From Palsa-459 sp963841965 (GTDB lineage: Bacteria; Actinomycetota; Acidimicrobiia; Acidimicrobiales; RAAP-2): DNA of 64,000 bases. Below, piece by piece: positions 1 to 7,752 of this stretch. Under the pieces are notes generated by a model that searched no databases, was not told the DNA's origin, and saw only the letters and a list, made by a program, of their open reading frames with translations. The translations under genes and the position numbers were made by a program. Location of the stretch: NCBI GenBank assembly GCA_963841965.1, contig CAWJES010000012.1:51199-115198 (forward strand), read 5' to 3'. The stretch's first letter is position 1. Every line of letters starts with the position of its first letter.

Positions 1-1073
1 CCGATGCCGGGGCGGCCCCTGCTGAATCCGTCCTCGATGCGCGCCACGAGTTTCGGCGGCGCGGGCGCGCCTCCCCCGCCGACACTGACGAGCGACGAGG
101 TGTCGAACCGAGAGAAGCTGGGCGACTCGAGCAGGTCCCAGCTCTGCGTCGGGACCCCGATGAACATGGTCACCTTGTGCCGCTCGATGAGCGCAAGGGC
201 CTTCTCGGGATCCCATCGGTGCATCATCACGAGCCTGTACTGCATCGCGAAGCAGCTCAGCATCACGGGGATGCAGCCGGTGACATGGAAGAGCGGCACG
301 ATGAGGATGAAGCAGGGCTCGTTCGAGGACGGGTCGCGGGTCCCCTCCTCGGGTCCCTTGATGATGCCCTCGAGCGTGCCGCGGCTCGCGAAGCCCATGA
401 GGGCCTGGGCGATCGATCGATGCGATGAGACCGCGCCCTTTGGGAAACCTGTCGTCCCAGACGTGTACAGGATCGTCGCGTCGTCCTCCGGGTCGATCTC
501 GACCTCCGGGAGCGGATCCCCCTCGACCACGACCTCCTTCCACCGTTCAACGCCGGGCGGGACGGGGACCAGCGTGTCGGTCCGAGTGGCGAGGATGGGC
601 ACCCCGAGGCGCTCGCATGACGGGTGGGCCCTCGCCATGCGCTCGGGATCGCAGATCAGCAGCTTCAGGCCGGCGTCGCCGATCGCGAAGTCGACCTCCT
701 CCTCGGTCCACCACCCGTTGAGCGAGACGGATATCGCCCCGACCGACAGGATCGCGGCGAACGAGATGATCCACTCGGGCAGATTCCGCATCGAGATCCC
801 GACCCTGTCGCCCGGCGCGATCCCGTAGCGGTGCACGAGCGCATGACCGAGCGCATCGGACTCGGCCATGACCTGGCGGAACGTCCACTCTTCGTCCTCG
901 TAGACGAGGAATGTCCTGTCCGAGTCCCGCGACGGGGCGAACAGGTCGCGCAGCGTCCTCGGGGCGTTGGCGAACACCCGGTAGGCGACCCCGTCGATAT
1001 CACGCTCTTGGGTCTCGAAGAACTGCCCCGGCGCGGTCGCTCTCGCCGTCGCCTCCTCGTACGCGATACCCAC
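1..1073 (-). CDS. Acyl-CoA synthetase (AMP-forming), partial
   Basis: AMP-forming fatty acyl-CoA synthetase, which activates a free acid through an acyl-adenylate to the CoA thioester. Translation from a GTG at 1073 stays open to base 1 (about 357 residues), so the C-terminal lid domain lies outside the window. The adenylate-forming P-loop YTSGTTGFPKG is at about residues 202-212. The GTG is preceded by CAGGAGG at normal spacing, which decides the start. The gene is divergent from the acyl-CoA dehydrogenase at 1158, with only 84 bases between them for both promoters, so the two probably serve the same oxidation route. Substrate chain length cannot be read from the sequence. Confidence 0.9.
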   Translation of the reverse strand, partial: MGIAYEEATARATAPGQFFETQERDIDGVAYRVFANAPRTLRDLFAPSRDSDRTFLVYEDEEWTFRQVMAESDALGHALVHRYGIAPGDRVGISMRNLPEWIISFAAILSVGAISVSLNGWWTEEEVDFAIGDAGLKLLICDPERMARAHPSCERLGVPILATRTDTLVPVPPGVERWKEVVVEGDPLPEVEIDPEDDATILYTSGTTGFPKGAVSSHRSIAQALMGFASRGTLEGIIKGPEEGTRDPSSNEPCFILIVPLFHVTGCIPVMLSCFAMQYRLVMMHRWDPEKALALIERHKVTMFIGVPTQSWDLLESPSFSRFDTSSLVSVGGGGAPAPPKLVARIEDGFSRGRPGI

Positions 1074-1157
1074 TCGGACCTCCTGCGTCCTCTCTGGAGC
1101 GGCATCCTAGGCACGTCACGCATGCGCAGCCGGCGCGGGGTTGCTAGGAATGCGCCC

Positions 1158-2414
1158 ATGCCGATCGCCGTCACGCCCGTGCCATCGCTGCCCGACCACG
1201 TCAACGACGTGCGGCTTCGCACCGCCGCTCTGGTGAACGACCAGATCCTCCCGAGGGAGGGGGAGCTCTGGCCGCAGCGCCGCGGCGCGGCGGTGACCGA
1301 TTCGGACCTCGCAGACGCGAAGGCGGCGCGCGCAGCGGTGCGCGAGCAGGTCCGCGAGGCCGGCTTGTGGGCCCCGCACCTCCCGCGCGAGTACGGGGGC
1401 ATGGGGCTGGATTTCCTGGCTCATGCCTACATGAACGAGATCCTCGCCTATGCGGTGGGCGCGGCATCCCTATTCGGCGTGGTCGCCCCCAATTCGGGCA
1501 ACCAGCGGATCCTCGTGAAGTACGGCACGGAGGACCAGAAGCGCAGGTGGCTCATCCCCCTCATCGAGGGGACCATGGAGTCGGGCTTCTCGATGACCGA
1601 GCCGGACAATGCCGGAAGCGACCCGCGGAGCCTTCGCACGACGGCGGTGCGCGACGGCGACGAGTGGGTGATCAACGGCCACAAGTGGTTCACCTCGAAC
1701 GGCAAGGACGCGGACTTCTTCATCGTCATGTGCCGGGCGGATGATCCATCCGGTGAGCTCGGACGATCAGGCCAGATGGTGCAGGTCATCGTGCCGACCG
1801 CCACGCCGGGCGTCGACATCGTCCGTGGGATCGGCATCTGGGGGCATCGCACGTCCGACCATTGCGAGGTGCGGTACACCGACGTGCGCGTCCCGGTCGA
1901 GAACGCCCTGGGCGGCGTCGGCCAGGGGCACGAGGCCGCCCAGGAGCGGCTCGGCGCCGGACGCGTCTACCACTGCATGAACTCCGTCGGCCAGATGTGG
2001 CGGGCATTCGATCTGATGGTGGAGCGTGCCCTCACCCGCGAGGTGCATGGCGGGCTCCTCAAGGACAAGCAGTTCATCCAGGGCTTCATCGCGGACTCCT
2101 ACATCGACCTGCAGACCGCGCGGCTGCTCACGATCCGTGCCGCGGAGATGATCGATACGGGCGATCCTCGGTCCCGCACCGAGATCTCGGCGTTGAAGAT
2201 CTACGTGCCCGCCGCCTACCATCGCGTCGTGGACCGAGCCATCCAAGTCTGGGGAGCCGCGGGCGTGTCGAACGACCTGCCGCTCGCGGCGATGTACCTC
2301 GGCGCGCGCACGCTCCGACTCGCCGACGGACCCGACGAGGTCCACCGCATCCTCATCGCCAAGTCAGTGCTCCGCCATTACGAGTCCGGCTCGAGCTGGG
2401 ACTTCGCACGCTGA
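1158..2414 (+). CDS. Acyl-CoA dehydrogenase
   Basis: FAD-dependent acyl-CoA dehydrogenase of 418 residues, forming the alpha,beta double bond in the first step of beta-oxidation. The family core is visible: FSMTEPDNAGSDP (about residues 142-154, flavin and substrate binding), INGHKWFTSNG, and a C-terminal RLADGPDEVHR segment typical of the ACAD10/11-like subgroup, where an Asp stands near the catalytic base position. The frame is open well upstream, but the ATG at 1158 follows AGGAA and gives the usual N-terminus. Its stop overlaps the start of the next gene by one base (TGATG), so the two are translationally coupled. The divergent partner is an acyl-CoA synthetase. Confidence 0.93.
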   Translation: MPIAVTPVPSLPDHVNDVRLRTAALVNDQILPREGELWPQRRGAAVTDSDLADAKAARAAVREQVREAGLWAPHLPREYGGMGLDFLAHAYMNEILAYAVGAASLFGVVAPNSGNQRILVKYGTEDQKRRWLIPLIEGTMESGFSMTEPDNAGSDPRSLRTTAVRDGDEWVINGHKWFTSNGKDADFFIVMCRADDPSGELGRSGQMVQVIVPTATPGVDIVRGIGIWGHRTSDHCEVRYTDVRVPVENALGGVGQGHEAAQERLGAGRVYHCMNSVGQMWRAFDLMVERALTREVHGGLLKDKQFIQGFIADSYIDLQTARLLTIRAAEMIDTGDPRSRTEISALKIYVPAAYHRVVDRAIQVWGAAGVSNDLPLAAMYLGARTLRLADGPDEVHRILIAKSVLRHYESGSSWDFAR

Positions 2415-2701
2415 TGCGCCTCGAGGTCCACGCACATCCAGGTTCGAGGAATCCCGGCGTCGGCGGCACGCACGACGGCCGACTGGCAGTCAGGATCCGA
2501 GAGCCAGCCATCGAGGGCAAGGCGAACGACGCGATCCGCCGGGCGCTCGCCGACGCCTTCGACGTTCCGCCCAGTGACGTCGAGTTCCTCAACGGCGCGA
2601 CCTCGCGCCACAAGCTTTATGCGATCGATGGCGACGAGGCCGTGCTCGAGGCGCGGCTCGCCGAGCTCAAGGGAGTCGGCGCTGAAGAACCGTCAGCCTG
2701 A
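2414..2701 (+). CDS. DUF167 (YggU) family protein
   Basis: Small protein of 95 residues in the DUF167/YggU family, whose biochemical role is not established. The family pattern is seen as a short basic N-terminal strand, VRIREPAIEGKANDAIRRALAD in two pieces around residues 36-57, and SRHKLYAI near residue 69. The ATG at 2414 overlaps the stop of the acyl-CoA dehydrogenase by one base. This coupling sets the start and shows cotranscription, but does not by itself imply a shared function. Confidence 0.85.
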   Translation: MRLEVHAHPGSRNPGVGGTHDGRLAVRIREPAIEGKANDAIRRALADAFDVPPSDVEFLNGATSRHKLYAIDGDEAVLEARLAELKGVGAEEPSA

Positions 2702-2754
2702 CGACCTGACGGCTACCATCGGTTCCGCACATGACGCCACGATTGGAGATCTAG

Positions 2755-3150
2755 ATGCTGTTTGCGAGTTCCTATCCGATTCTCGACTTCTTCTGGACGC
2801 TCCTGGAGTTCTTCGTCCTCTTCCTCTGGATCTTCATCCTCATCCAGATCATCTTCGACATCTTCCGCAGCCACGACATGGGCGGCGGGATGAAGGCTTT
2901 CTGGCTGTTTTTCATCATCATCCTCCCGTTCCTCGGTGTGCTCGTGTACCTGATCGCGCGTGGCGGCAAGATGCATGAGCGCCAGCTGCAGGCAGCACAG
3001 GCGCAGCAGCAGGCGTTCGACAGCTACGTGAAGCAGACGGCTGGCTCCGGCTCGACGGCCGACGAGCTCGCCAAGCTCGCGGACCTCAAGGCGAAGGGCT
3101 CGCTCTCCGATGCCGAGTACGAGGCTGCGAAGGCCAAGATTCTGAACTGA
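2755..3150 (+). CDS. PLDc_N / SHOCT domain membrane protein
   Basis: Membrane protein of 131 residues. Two hydrophobic segments (about 8-36 and 46-66) flank a short RSHDMGGG loop, the arrangement of the phospholipase D-nuclease N-terminal (PLDc_N) domain found at the start of cardiolipin synthases, here without any catalytic HKD domain. A Gln/Ala-rich linker (about 76-95) leads to a C-terminal SHOCT domain (about 102-131, containing LKAKGSLSDAEYEAAKAKIL). Such proteins are common in Actinomycetota and lack an assigned function. A strong hairpin follows the stop at 3181, so the gene is probably the end of its transcript. Confidence 0.85.
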   Translation: MLFASSYPILDFFWTLLEFFVLFLWIFILIQIIFDIFRSHDMGGGMKAFWLFFIIILPFLGVLVYLIARGGKMHERQLQAAQAQQQAFDSYVKQTAGSGSTADELAKLADLKAKGSLSDAEYEAAKAKILN

Positions 3151-3180
3151 CTGCGGCCCCGCTCGGGGCCTCTCGATCGC

Positions 3181-3216
3181 GCACAGCGCCCCGGGGAGAA
3201 CCCCGGGGCGCTGTGC
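3181..3216. terminator. Strong GC hairpin, likely terminator
   Basis: A perfect 16-bp stem (3181-3196 with 3201-3216) closes a 4-base AGAA loop, 31 bases after the stop of the PLDc_N/SHOCT gene. There is no T-tract, as is common for terminators in high-GC Actinomycetota. The next gene is on the same strand at 3390. Confidence 0.7.
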
Positions 3217-3389
3217 ACCTCGGGCACGTCGGTCCTCGAATCTCCGGGTCAGGATCACGGAATGCTCCGAGCTCGCACCGGCGGGCGGCTGTGTGCTTGC
3301 GCGGTGCCTGGTGTCGGCGCGATGCCGGGTGACCCGGGCACGGCGCGGCGATTGCACGTACAGTCGCGGCATCGACGACAGGAGGCGCG

Positions 3390-3710
3390 ATGCCGAAGTT
3401 CCTCATCGAAGTGAACTACACCCTCGAGGGCGCACGGGGACTGAAGTCCGAGGGAGGCTCGCCCCGGGTTGCAGCAGCCACGGCGCTGATCGAGAGCCTG
3501 GGCGGGACGGTCGATGCCTTCTACTTCGCGCTTGGTGACACGGACGTGTACCTGATCGCGGACCTCCCGGATGCCTCGGCGGTCGTCGCGGCGGCGCTCG
3601 CAGTGAACGCCGGCGGAGGCGCGACGACGAGGACGGTGGCGCTGCTGACTGCTGCGGACGTCGATGCTGCGGCGTCGGCACCGTCGACCTACAGGCCACC
3701 AGGGAGCTGA
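3390..3710 (+). CDS. GYD domain-containing protein
   Basis: Small protein of 106 residues that fits the GYD domain family: the N-terminal MPKFLIEVNYTLEGARGL, a central LGGTVDAFYFALGDTDVYLI and a C-terminal strand TRTVALLTAADVDAA make a ferredoxin-like alpha/beta fold. The family has no established reaction. The start is clear: AGGAGGCGCG precedes the ATG. It stands alone between a terminator hairpin and the convergent mutase small subunit. Confidence 0.85.
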   Translation: MPKFLIEVNYTLEGARGLKSEGGSPRVAAATALIESLGGTVDAFYFALGDTDVYLIADLPDASAVVAAALAVNAGGGATTRTVALLTAADVDAAASAPSTYRPPGS

Positions 3711-3751
3711 CAGGCCGGTCGTACTCTCAGGGCATCCGGGTGCCTCGGCGC

Positions 3752-4162
3752 TCAGGCGGGCGGTGAAGCCGCAGCGCGCGCTGCACTGACGACCGCTTCG
3801 ACAACGTCCTCGTTCGAGGCGCCCGGCCCGAGCACCGACGCGATGCCACTCGCCAGCAGCACGGGGATGTCGGCGGGGGGCACGATGCCGCCGACGACGA
3901 CGGGCGTGTCGAGTCCCGCCTCGCGGAGTGCGGCGACCACGGACGGCGCGAGGGTGAGGTGCGCTCCGTTGTGCATGGACAGTCCCACCACGTCAACGTC
4001 CTCCTGGATGGTCATCGCCGTGATCGAGGCCGCTGACTGACGCAATCCTCCGTAGATGACCTCGCACCCCGCGTCGCGGAGCACCCTCGAGATGATCCTG
4101 AGCCCGCGGTCGTGCCCGTCGAGGCCGACCTTCGCGACGAGCACGCGCAGTGGGTGGTCCAT
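3752..4162 (-). CDS. Acyl-CoA mutase, cobalamin-binding small subunit
   Basis: B12-binding subunit of 136 residues for a two-component acyl-CoA mutase. The Rossmann-type cobalamin motif is present as KVGLDGHDRG, with His17 as the lower axial cobalt ligand, followed by GLSMHNGAH and VVVGGIVPPAD. The gene lies 25 bases downstream of the large subunit on the same strand if the ATG at 4162 is used. An in-frame ATG at 4207 would overlap the large subunit; the 4162 start matches the usual length and N-terminus of this family. It should act only together with the large subunit. No G-protein chaperone gene (MeaB-like) is present in the window. Confidence 0.88.
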   Translation of the reverse strand: MDHPLRVLVAKVGLDGHDRGLRIISRVLRDAGCEVIYGGLRQSAASITAMTIQEDVDVVGLSMHNGAHLTLAPSVVAALREAGLDTPVVVGGIVPPADIPVLLASGIASVLGPGASNEDVVEAVVSAARAAASPPA

Positions 4163-4187
4163 CGTCGCGCCCGTCCGCTGCAACGCG

Positions 4188-5816
4188 TCAGGCGAGGTTC
4201 GGTTCATACCAGATCCCGAAGACCGACTCGAGCGCGCGCATCGTCTCGCCGACCGTCGCATTGCACTTCGCCGCATCGATGAGGGCGGGCATCAGGTTGA
4301 TCGAGGAATCCTGGGCCTCGGCAGTCAGCCGACGCAAGGAGTCGCCGACCGCAGCGTCGTCGCGCGACTGCTTGACCGCCGCCAGCGAGGCGAGCTGCTG
4401 AACCTCCACGTCTGGGTCGATGTACAGCGTTGGAGGTCGATCATCCGCTTCGTCGACGTAGTCGTTCACGCCGACCTGGATCCACTCACCCCGCGCCACC
4501 TTCGACTGGAACCGATACGCGGCGTCGCCGATCTCCGCCATGAACCAGCCGTCCTCGATGCAGGCGATCGCGCCCTCGAGCATCGACCCGGAACCCGCCT
4601 CCCTGATGTGATCGAAGATCGCCTCGGCCTGCCGCTCAATCTCGTCGGTGAGCTCCTCGACGAACCACGACCCCCCGAGGGGGTCCGCGACGTGCACGAC
4701 GCCGGTCTCCTCCGCGATCACCTGCTGGGTGCGCAGCGCGAGGCGTGCGGCGTGCTCGGTCGGCAGCGCGAGCGCCTCGTCGAACGCGTCGGTGTGCAGG
4801 CTCTGCGTGCCGCCGAGAACGCCCGCCAGGGCCTCGATCGCAACGCGAACGAGGTTCACCTCGGGCTGCTGGGCCGTGAGCGACACCCCTGCCGTCTGCG
4901 TGTGGAACCTGAGCTGCAGGGACCGGCCGTCGCTCGCCCCGTAGCGGTCGCGCATCCACCGTGCCCAGATCCGGCGAGCAGCCCGGTACTTCGCGATCTC
5001 CTCGAAGAAGTCCATGTGGGCGTTGAAGAAGAAGGACAGCCTTGGGGCAAACTCATCCACGGGCAGGCCCGTCGCCCTCGCGGCCTCCACGTAGGCGAAG
5101 CCGTTCGCCAGCGTGAAGGCGAGCTCCTGGGCCGCGGTCGAACCGGCTTCTCTGATGTGATAGCCCGAGATCGAGATCGGATGCCACCTCGGCAGCTCCG
5201 CCGATGCGAACCTGACGAGGTCGGTGACGAGGCGGATGCTCGGGCGCGGGGGGAAGACGTACTCCTTCTGCGCCTGGTACTCCTTCAGGATGTCGTTCTG
5301 GATGGTCCCGGCGAGCGCGCCGCGTGCCACGCCGGTGCTGTCAGCGACGCCGATGTACATGGCCATGATCACCGCTGCTGGGGAGTTGATCGTCATCGAG
5401 GTGCTCACCGTGCCGAGGTCGATCCCCCCGAAGAGCACTGCCATGTCCGCGATGGTGTCGACTGCCACGCCCGCGCGGCCGACCTCGCCCTTGGCGAGCG
5501 GATCGTCCGAGTCGCGCCCGAGCAGCGTCGGCATGTCGAATGCGGTCGACAGCCCGTTGCCTCCTGAGCGGAGCAGCTCCTTGAACCGCAGATTCGTGTC
5601 ATGCGCCGTGCCGAACCCGGCGAACTGGCGCATCGTCCAGAGCCGCGAGCGGTACATCGACGCGTAGGGACCGCGCGTGTACGGCCAAAGGCCAGGGAGC
5701 TCCGCTTCCTCGGGTCCGTAGACCGGCTCCAGCGGGATGCCGGACATCGTCTCGAACGAGACGTCGCGCTTCGGAGACCTGTCGTATTGCTCCTGCCAAG
5801 CCGCCCGATCGCCCAC
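4188..5816 (-). CDS. Acyl-CoA mutase large subunit, isobutyryl-CoA mutase-like
   Basis: Catalytic subunit (542 residues) of a B12-dependent acyl-CoA mutase, catalysing a carbon-skeleton rearrangement on a CoA thioester in a TIM barrel; the B12 domain is the separate gene at 3752. Conserved blocks are FDMPTLLGRDSDDP, GTIQNDILKEY, SISGYHIREAGSTA and RFHTQTAGVSLTAQQP. The two residues that separate substrate classes are Phe65 (RQFAGFGTA) and Gln183 (QAQKEY). In methylmalonyl-CoA mutase these are Tyr89 and Arg207; in isobutyryl-CoA mutase they are Phe80 and Gln198, with the same 118-residue spacing as here. I therefore favour isobutyryl/n-butyryl-CoA mutase over the methylmalonyl label that similarity alone would give. 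Start is GTG. A 20-base palindrome just upstream suggests control by the adjacent MarR regulator. Confidence 0.9.
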   Translation of the reverse strand: MGDRAAWQEQYDRSPKRDVSFETMSGIPLEPVYGPEEAELPGLWPYTRGPYASMYRSRLWTMRQFAGFGTAHDTNLRFKELLRSGGNGLSTAFDMPTLLGRDSDDPLAKGEVGRAGVAVDTIADMAVLFGGIDLGTVSTSMTINSPAAVIMAMYIGVADSTGVARGALAGTIQNDILKEYQAQKEYVFPPRPSIRLVTDLVRFASAELPRWHPISISGYHIREAGSTAAQELAFTLANGFAYVEAARATGLPVDEFAPRLSFFFNAHMDFFEEIAKYRAARRIWARWMRDRYGASDGRSLQLRFHTQTAGVSLTAQQPEVNLVRVAIEALAGVLGGTQSLHTDAFDEALALPTEHAARLALRTQQVIAEETGVVHVADPLGGSWFVEELTDEIERQAEAIFDHIREAGSGSMLEGAIACIEDGWFMAEIGDAAYRFQSKVARGEWIQVGVNDYVDEADDRPPTLYIDPDVEVQQLASLAAVKQSRDDAAVGDSLRRLTAEAQDSSINLMPALIDAAKCNATVGETMRALESVFGIWYEPNLA

Positions 5817-5825
5817 CTTGCAATA

Positions 5826-5845
5826 TTACTTCGATATCAAAGTAA
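5826..5845. promoter_or_regulatory. Palindrome, candidate MarR operator
   Basis: Inverted repeat TTACTT-c-GATATC-a-AAGTAA fills half of the 39-base gap between the marR stop and the mutase start. Only one symmetric pair mismatches over 20 bases. Size and symmetry fit a winged-helix MarR dimer site, and the gap is markedly AT-rich in a GC-rich region. Assignment to the neighbouring MarR protein is inference. Confidence 0.6.
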
Positions 5846-5855
5846 ATCCAAGGGC

Positions 5856-6365
5856 CTATTCGAAGTCGCCTGCCGCCCGGCGCATGCGGCCCAGGGTCTC
5901 GAGCAGCCCGATGAGCGCTCGCGCGTCGAGGCCTACGTCGCCGAAGACCTCGGCGTTCATGCGGCGCGTCGCCAGGTCCGCGATGCGCCGCCCCTTCGCG
6001 GTGATAGACGCCAGGGTCCCCCTCCCGTCGCGCGGGTTCGGACGTCGCGTCACGAGGCCGTGCGCCTCGAGGTGGTCGACGGCGTTCGTGACGCTGGAGG
6101 CGTTCACCTGCAGCCGCTCCCCTATCTTTCCGAGCGGCAGCGCACCGTTCGTCGAGAACGTGAGGAGCATGAGCACCTCGTACCGCGCGAAGGTCAGGCC
6201 GAACGGTCGCAGCTGGGCGTCGGCACTTGCCAGGAACACCTGCTGGAGACGCATGATCGAGGTGACCACCGCCATGGCCGGAGCCTCGTGCTGCCAGCCA
6301 TGCCCCTCCCACTGACGGCGCGCCTCGGCGATCGGGTCGAACGCGAGGCGACGTCGGTCGGGCAC
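5856..6365 (-). CDS. MarR family transcriptional regulator
   Basis: Winged-helix MarR-type regulator of 169 residues. The DNA-binding part is seen at about residues 60-125: RYEVLMLLTFSTNGALPLGKIGERLQVNASSVTNAVDHLEAHGLV in successive helices, then the wing RRPNPRDGRGTLASIT. It lies directly upstream of the mutase large subunit on the same strand, with a palindrome between them, so it probably represses the mutase genes and responds to an acyl-CoA or related ligand. The start may be GTG 6365, chosen here, or TTG 6371 two codons earlier; neither has a strong ribosome site. Confidence 0.88.
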   Translation of the reverse strand: MPDRRRLAFDPIAEARRQWEGHGWQHEAPAMAVVTSIMRLQQVFLASADAQLRPFGLTFARYEVLMLLTFSTNGALPLGKIGERLQVNASSVTNAVDHLEAHGLVTRRPNPRDGRGTLASITAKGRRIADLATRRMNAEVFGDVGLDARALIGLLETLGRMRRAAGDFE

Positions 6366-6402
6366 CGGCAAACGCTAGCCAATCGAGGGGATGCCGCCAG
6401 CA

Positions 6403-6426
6403 CCCGGTGCCGTGCACAGCACCGGG
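6403..6426. other. Hairpin between divergent marR and MFS genes
   Basis: An 8-bp perfect inverted repeat (CCCGGTGC at 6403-6410, GCACCGGG at 6419-6426) with an 8-base spacer lies between the divergent starts of marR (6365) and the MFS gene (6456). Lying between two starts, it is more likely an operator or RNA leader structure than a terminator. Confidence 0.4.
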
Positions 6427-6455
6427 CACGAGGCCCTCACTAGTGTCGTCGCCTT

Positions 6456-7745
6456 GTGTCCGACCCAGAACCGAAGCCGTCGAGCCGACTGCTCGCGCGT
6501 GTCCCCTTCGACACGACCGCGCTCAGGACCGGGCCGGTCAAGCGGTACTACCTCGCGACCCTGATCGGTGCGCTGGGCACCGGGCTGACGCTGTCGCTGT
6601 TCGTCGTCTACTTCGTCCAGGCACGCCACTTCCACGTCGTGGTCGCGACACTGCTGCTCAGCTGGGAGTCGATCCTCGGCCTTGGCATCTCCCCCGTCTA
6701 CGGCACGCTGGTCGACAAGTACGGGCCGTCGCGGGTGCTCACTGTCGCGATGCCGGTGGTCGCGCTCGGCATCGCGTCGATCGGCTTCGCATCGACCGTC
6801 CCGCTGGCCTTCGCCTCCGCGACGGCGATCGCCATGGGCGGAGCGGGCACATGGGGTGCGCTCACCGTGCTCCTGACGAGGATCGTGCCCGAGCCCGACC
6901 GCCAGAACGCGTTCGGCGTCAACTTCATGATCCTCAACCTCGGCATCGGGCTCGGTGGCCTCGTCGGCACGTCGCTGGCGAACGTGCAGCGCATCGCGAG
7001 CTTCGAGTCCCTCTACCTCGCGAGCGGCTCCCTGGCGATGGCCGCCGCGGTCCTTGTCTTCACGCTTCGCCGGTTCGGCGGTCCCTCGCAGGCGCCCGTG
7101 CACCACGAGACCGTTCGCGAGGGGTGGCACGAGGTCGTCCGGGACACGCGCCTCCTGCGCTACCTCGCGGTGACCACGCTCCTCGTGATCTGCGGCTACG
7201 GGTCGGTGGAGGCGGGACTGCCGCTTTTCGTCACGAGGATCGTCCACCTGCCCATCAACCGCGTGGGCCTGCTCTTCTTCTTCAACACGTTCACGATCAT
7301 CTTCGCCCAGCTGTTCGTGCTCGGACGCATCCAGCGTCGGAGCCGGTCGCTGCTCCTCGGGGTCGTGGGGCTGGCGTGGGGAACGTCGTGGCTGCTTGCG
7401 ACCGCGTCCGTCGCGATGGGCGCGCTCGCCGCCGCAGCGACGCTCTGCCTCGGCCAGGTCATCTTCGCGCTCGGCGAGACGATGTGGGCGCCCGTCGCGC
7501 CCGCGCTCGTGAACGACCTCGCGCCCGAGCACCTCCGCGGCCGATACAACGCGCTCTCCGGGCTCGTCTGGGGCGTGTCGGGAACGATCGGCCCGCTCAT
7601 CGCCGGTCTCTTCCTCGCTGGGGGGCACGGCACCGCGTGGACGCTCACGATCGCCGCGGGTGCGCTCGTCGGGGGGATCGGTGCCACGACGCTGCGTCGG
7701 GTGCTGACACCCGCCGAGGACGGTCGCGACCTCGCAGCACCGTGA
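6456..7745 (+). CDS. MFS transporter
   Basis: Major facilitator superfamily carrier of 429 residues with about twelve membrane-spanning stretches after a roughly 28-residue cytoplasmic N-terminus. The loop between helices 2 and 3 reads GTLVDKYGPSRVL, a variant of the MFS A-motif (G-x-L-x-D-r-x-G-x-r). The substrate cannot be inferred; the family includes multidrug exporters. Start is GTG at 6456. It is divergent from marR, and MarR proteins often control such exporters, so a shared regulator is possible. The convergent neighbour is the enoyl-CoA hydratase ending the atu-like operon. Confidence 0.87.
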   Translation: MSDPEPKPSSRLLARVPFDTTALRTGPVKRYYLATLIGALGTGLTLSLFVVYFVQARHFHVVVATLLLSWESILGLGISPVYGTLVDKYGPSRVLTVAMPVVALGIASIGFASTVPLAFASATAIAMGGAGTWGALTVLLTRIVPEPDRQNAFGVNFMILNLGIGLGGLVGTSLANVQRIASFESLYLASGSLAMAAAVLVFTLRRFGGPSQAPVHHETVREGWHEVVRDTRLLRYLAVTTLLVICGYGSVEAGLPLFVTRIVHLPINRVGLLFFFNTFTIIFAQLFVLGRIQRRSRSLLLGVVGLAWGTSWLLATASVAMGALAAAATLCLGQVIFALGETMWAPVAPALVNDLAPEHLRGRYNALSGLVWGVSGTIGPLIAGLFLAGGHGTAWTLTIAAGALVGGIGATTLRRVLTPAEDGRDLAAP

Positions 7746-7752
7746 CGGGCGC

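Noticed and set aside
624..1157. 178-codon upstream extension of the acyl-CoA dehydrogenase frame
   Set aside because: It lies antisense to the acyl-CoA synthetase and reads as Arg/Asp-rich; the ATG at 1158 gives the family N-terminus.
4056..5567. 503-residue plus-strand frame opposite the mutase
   Set aside because: No recognisable domain and complete overlap with a well-supported mutase.
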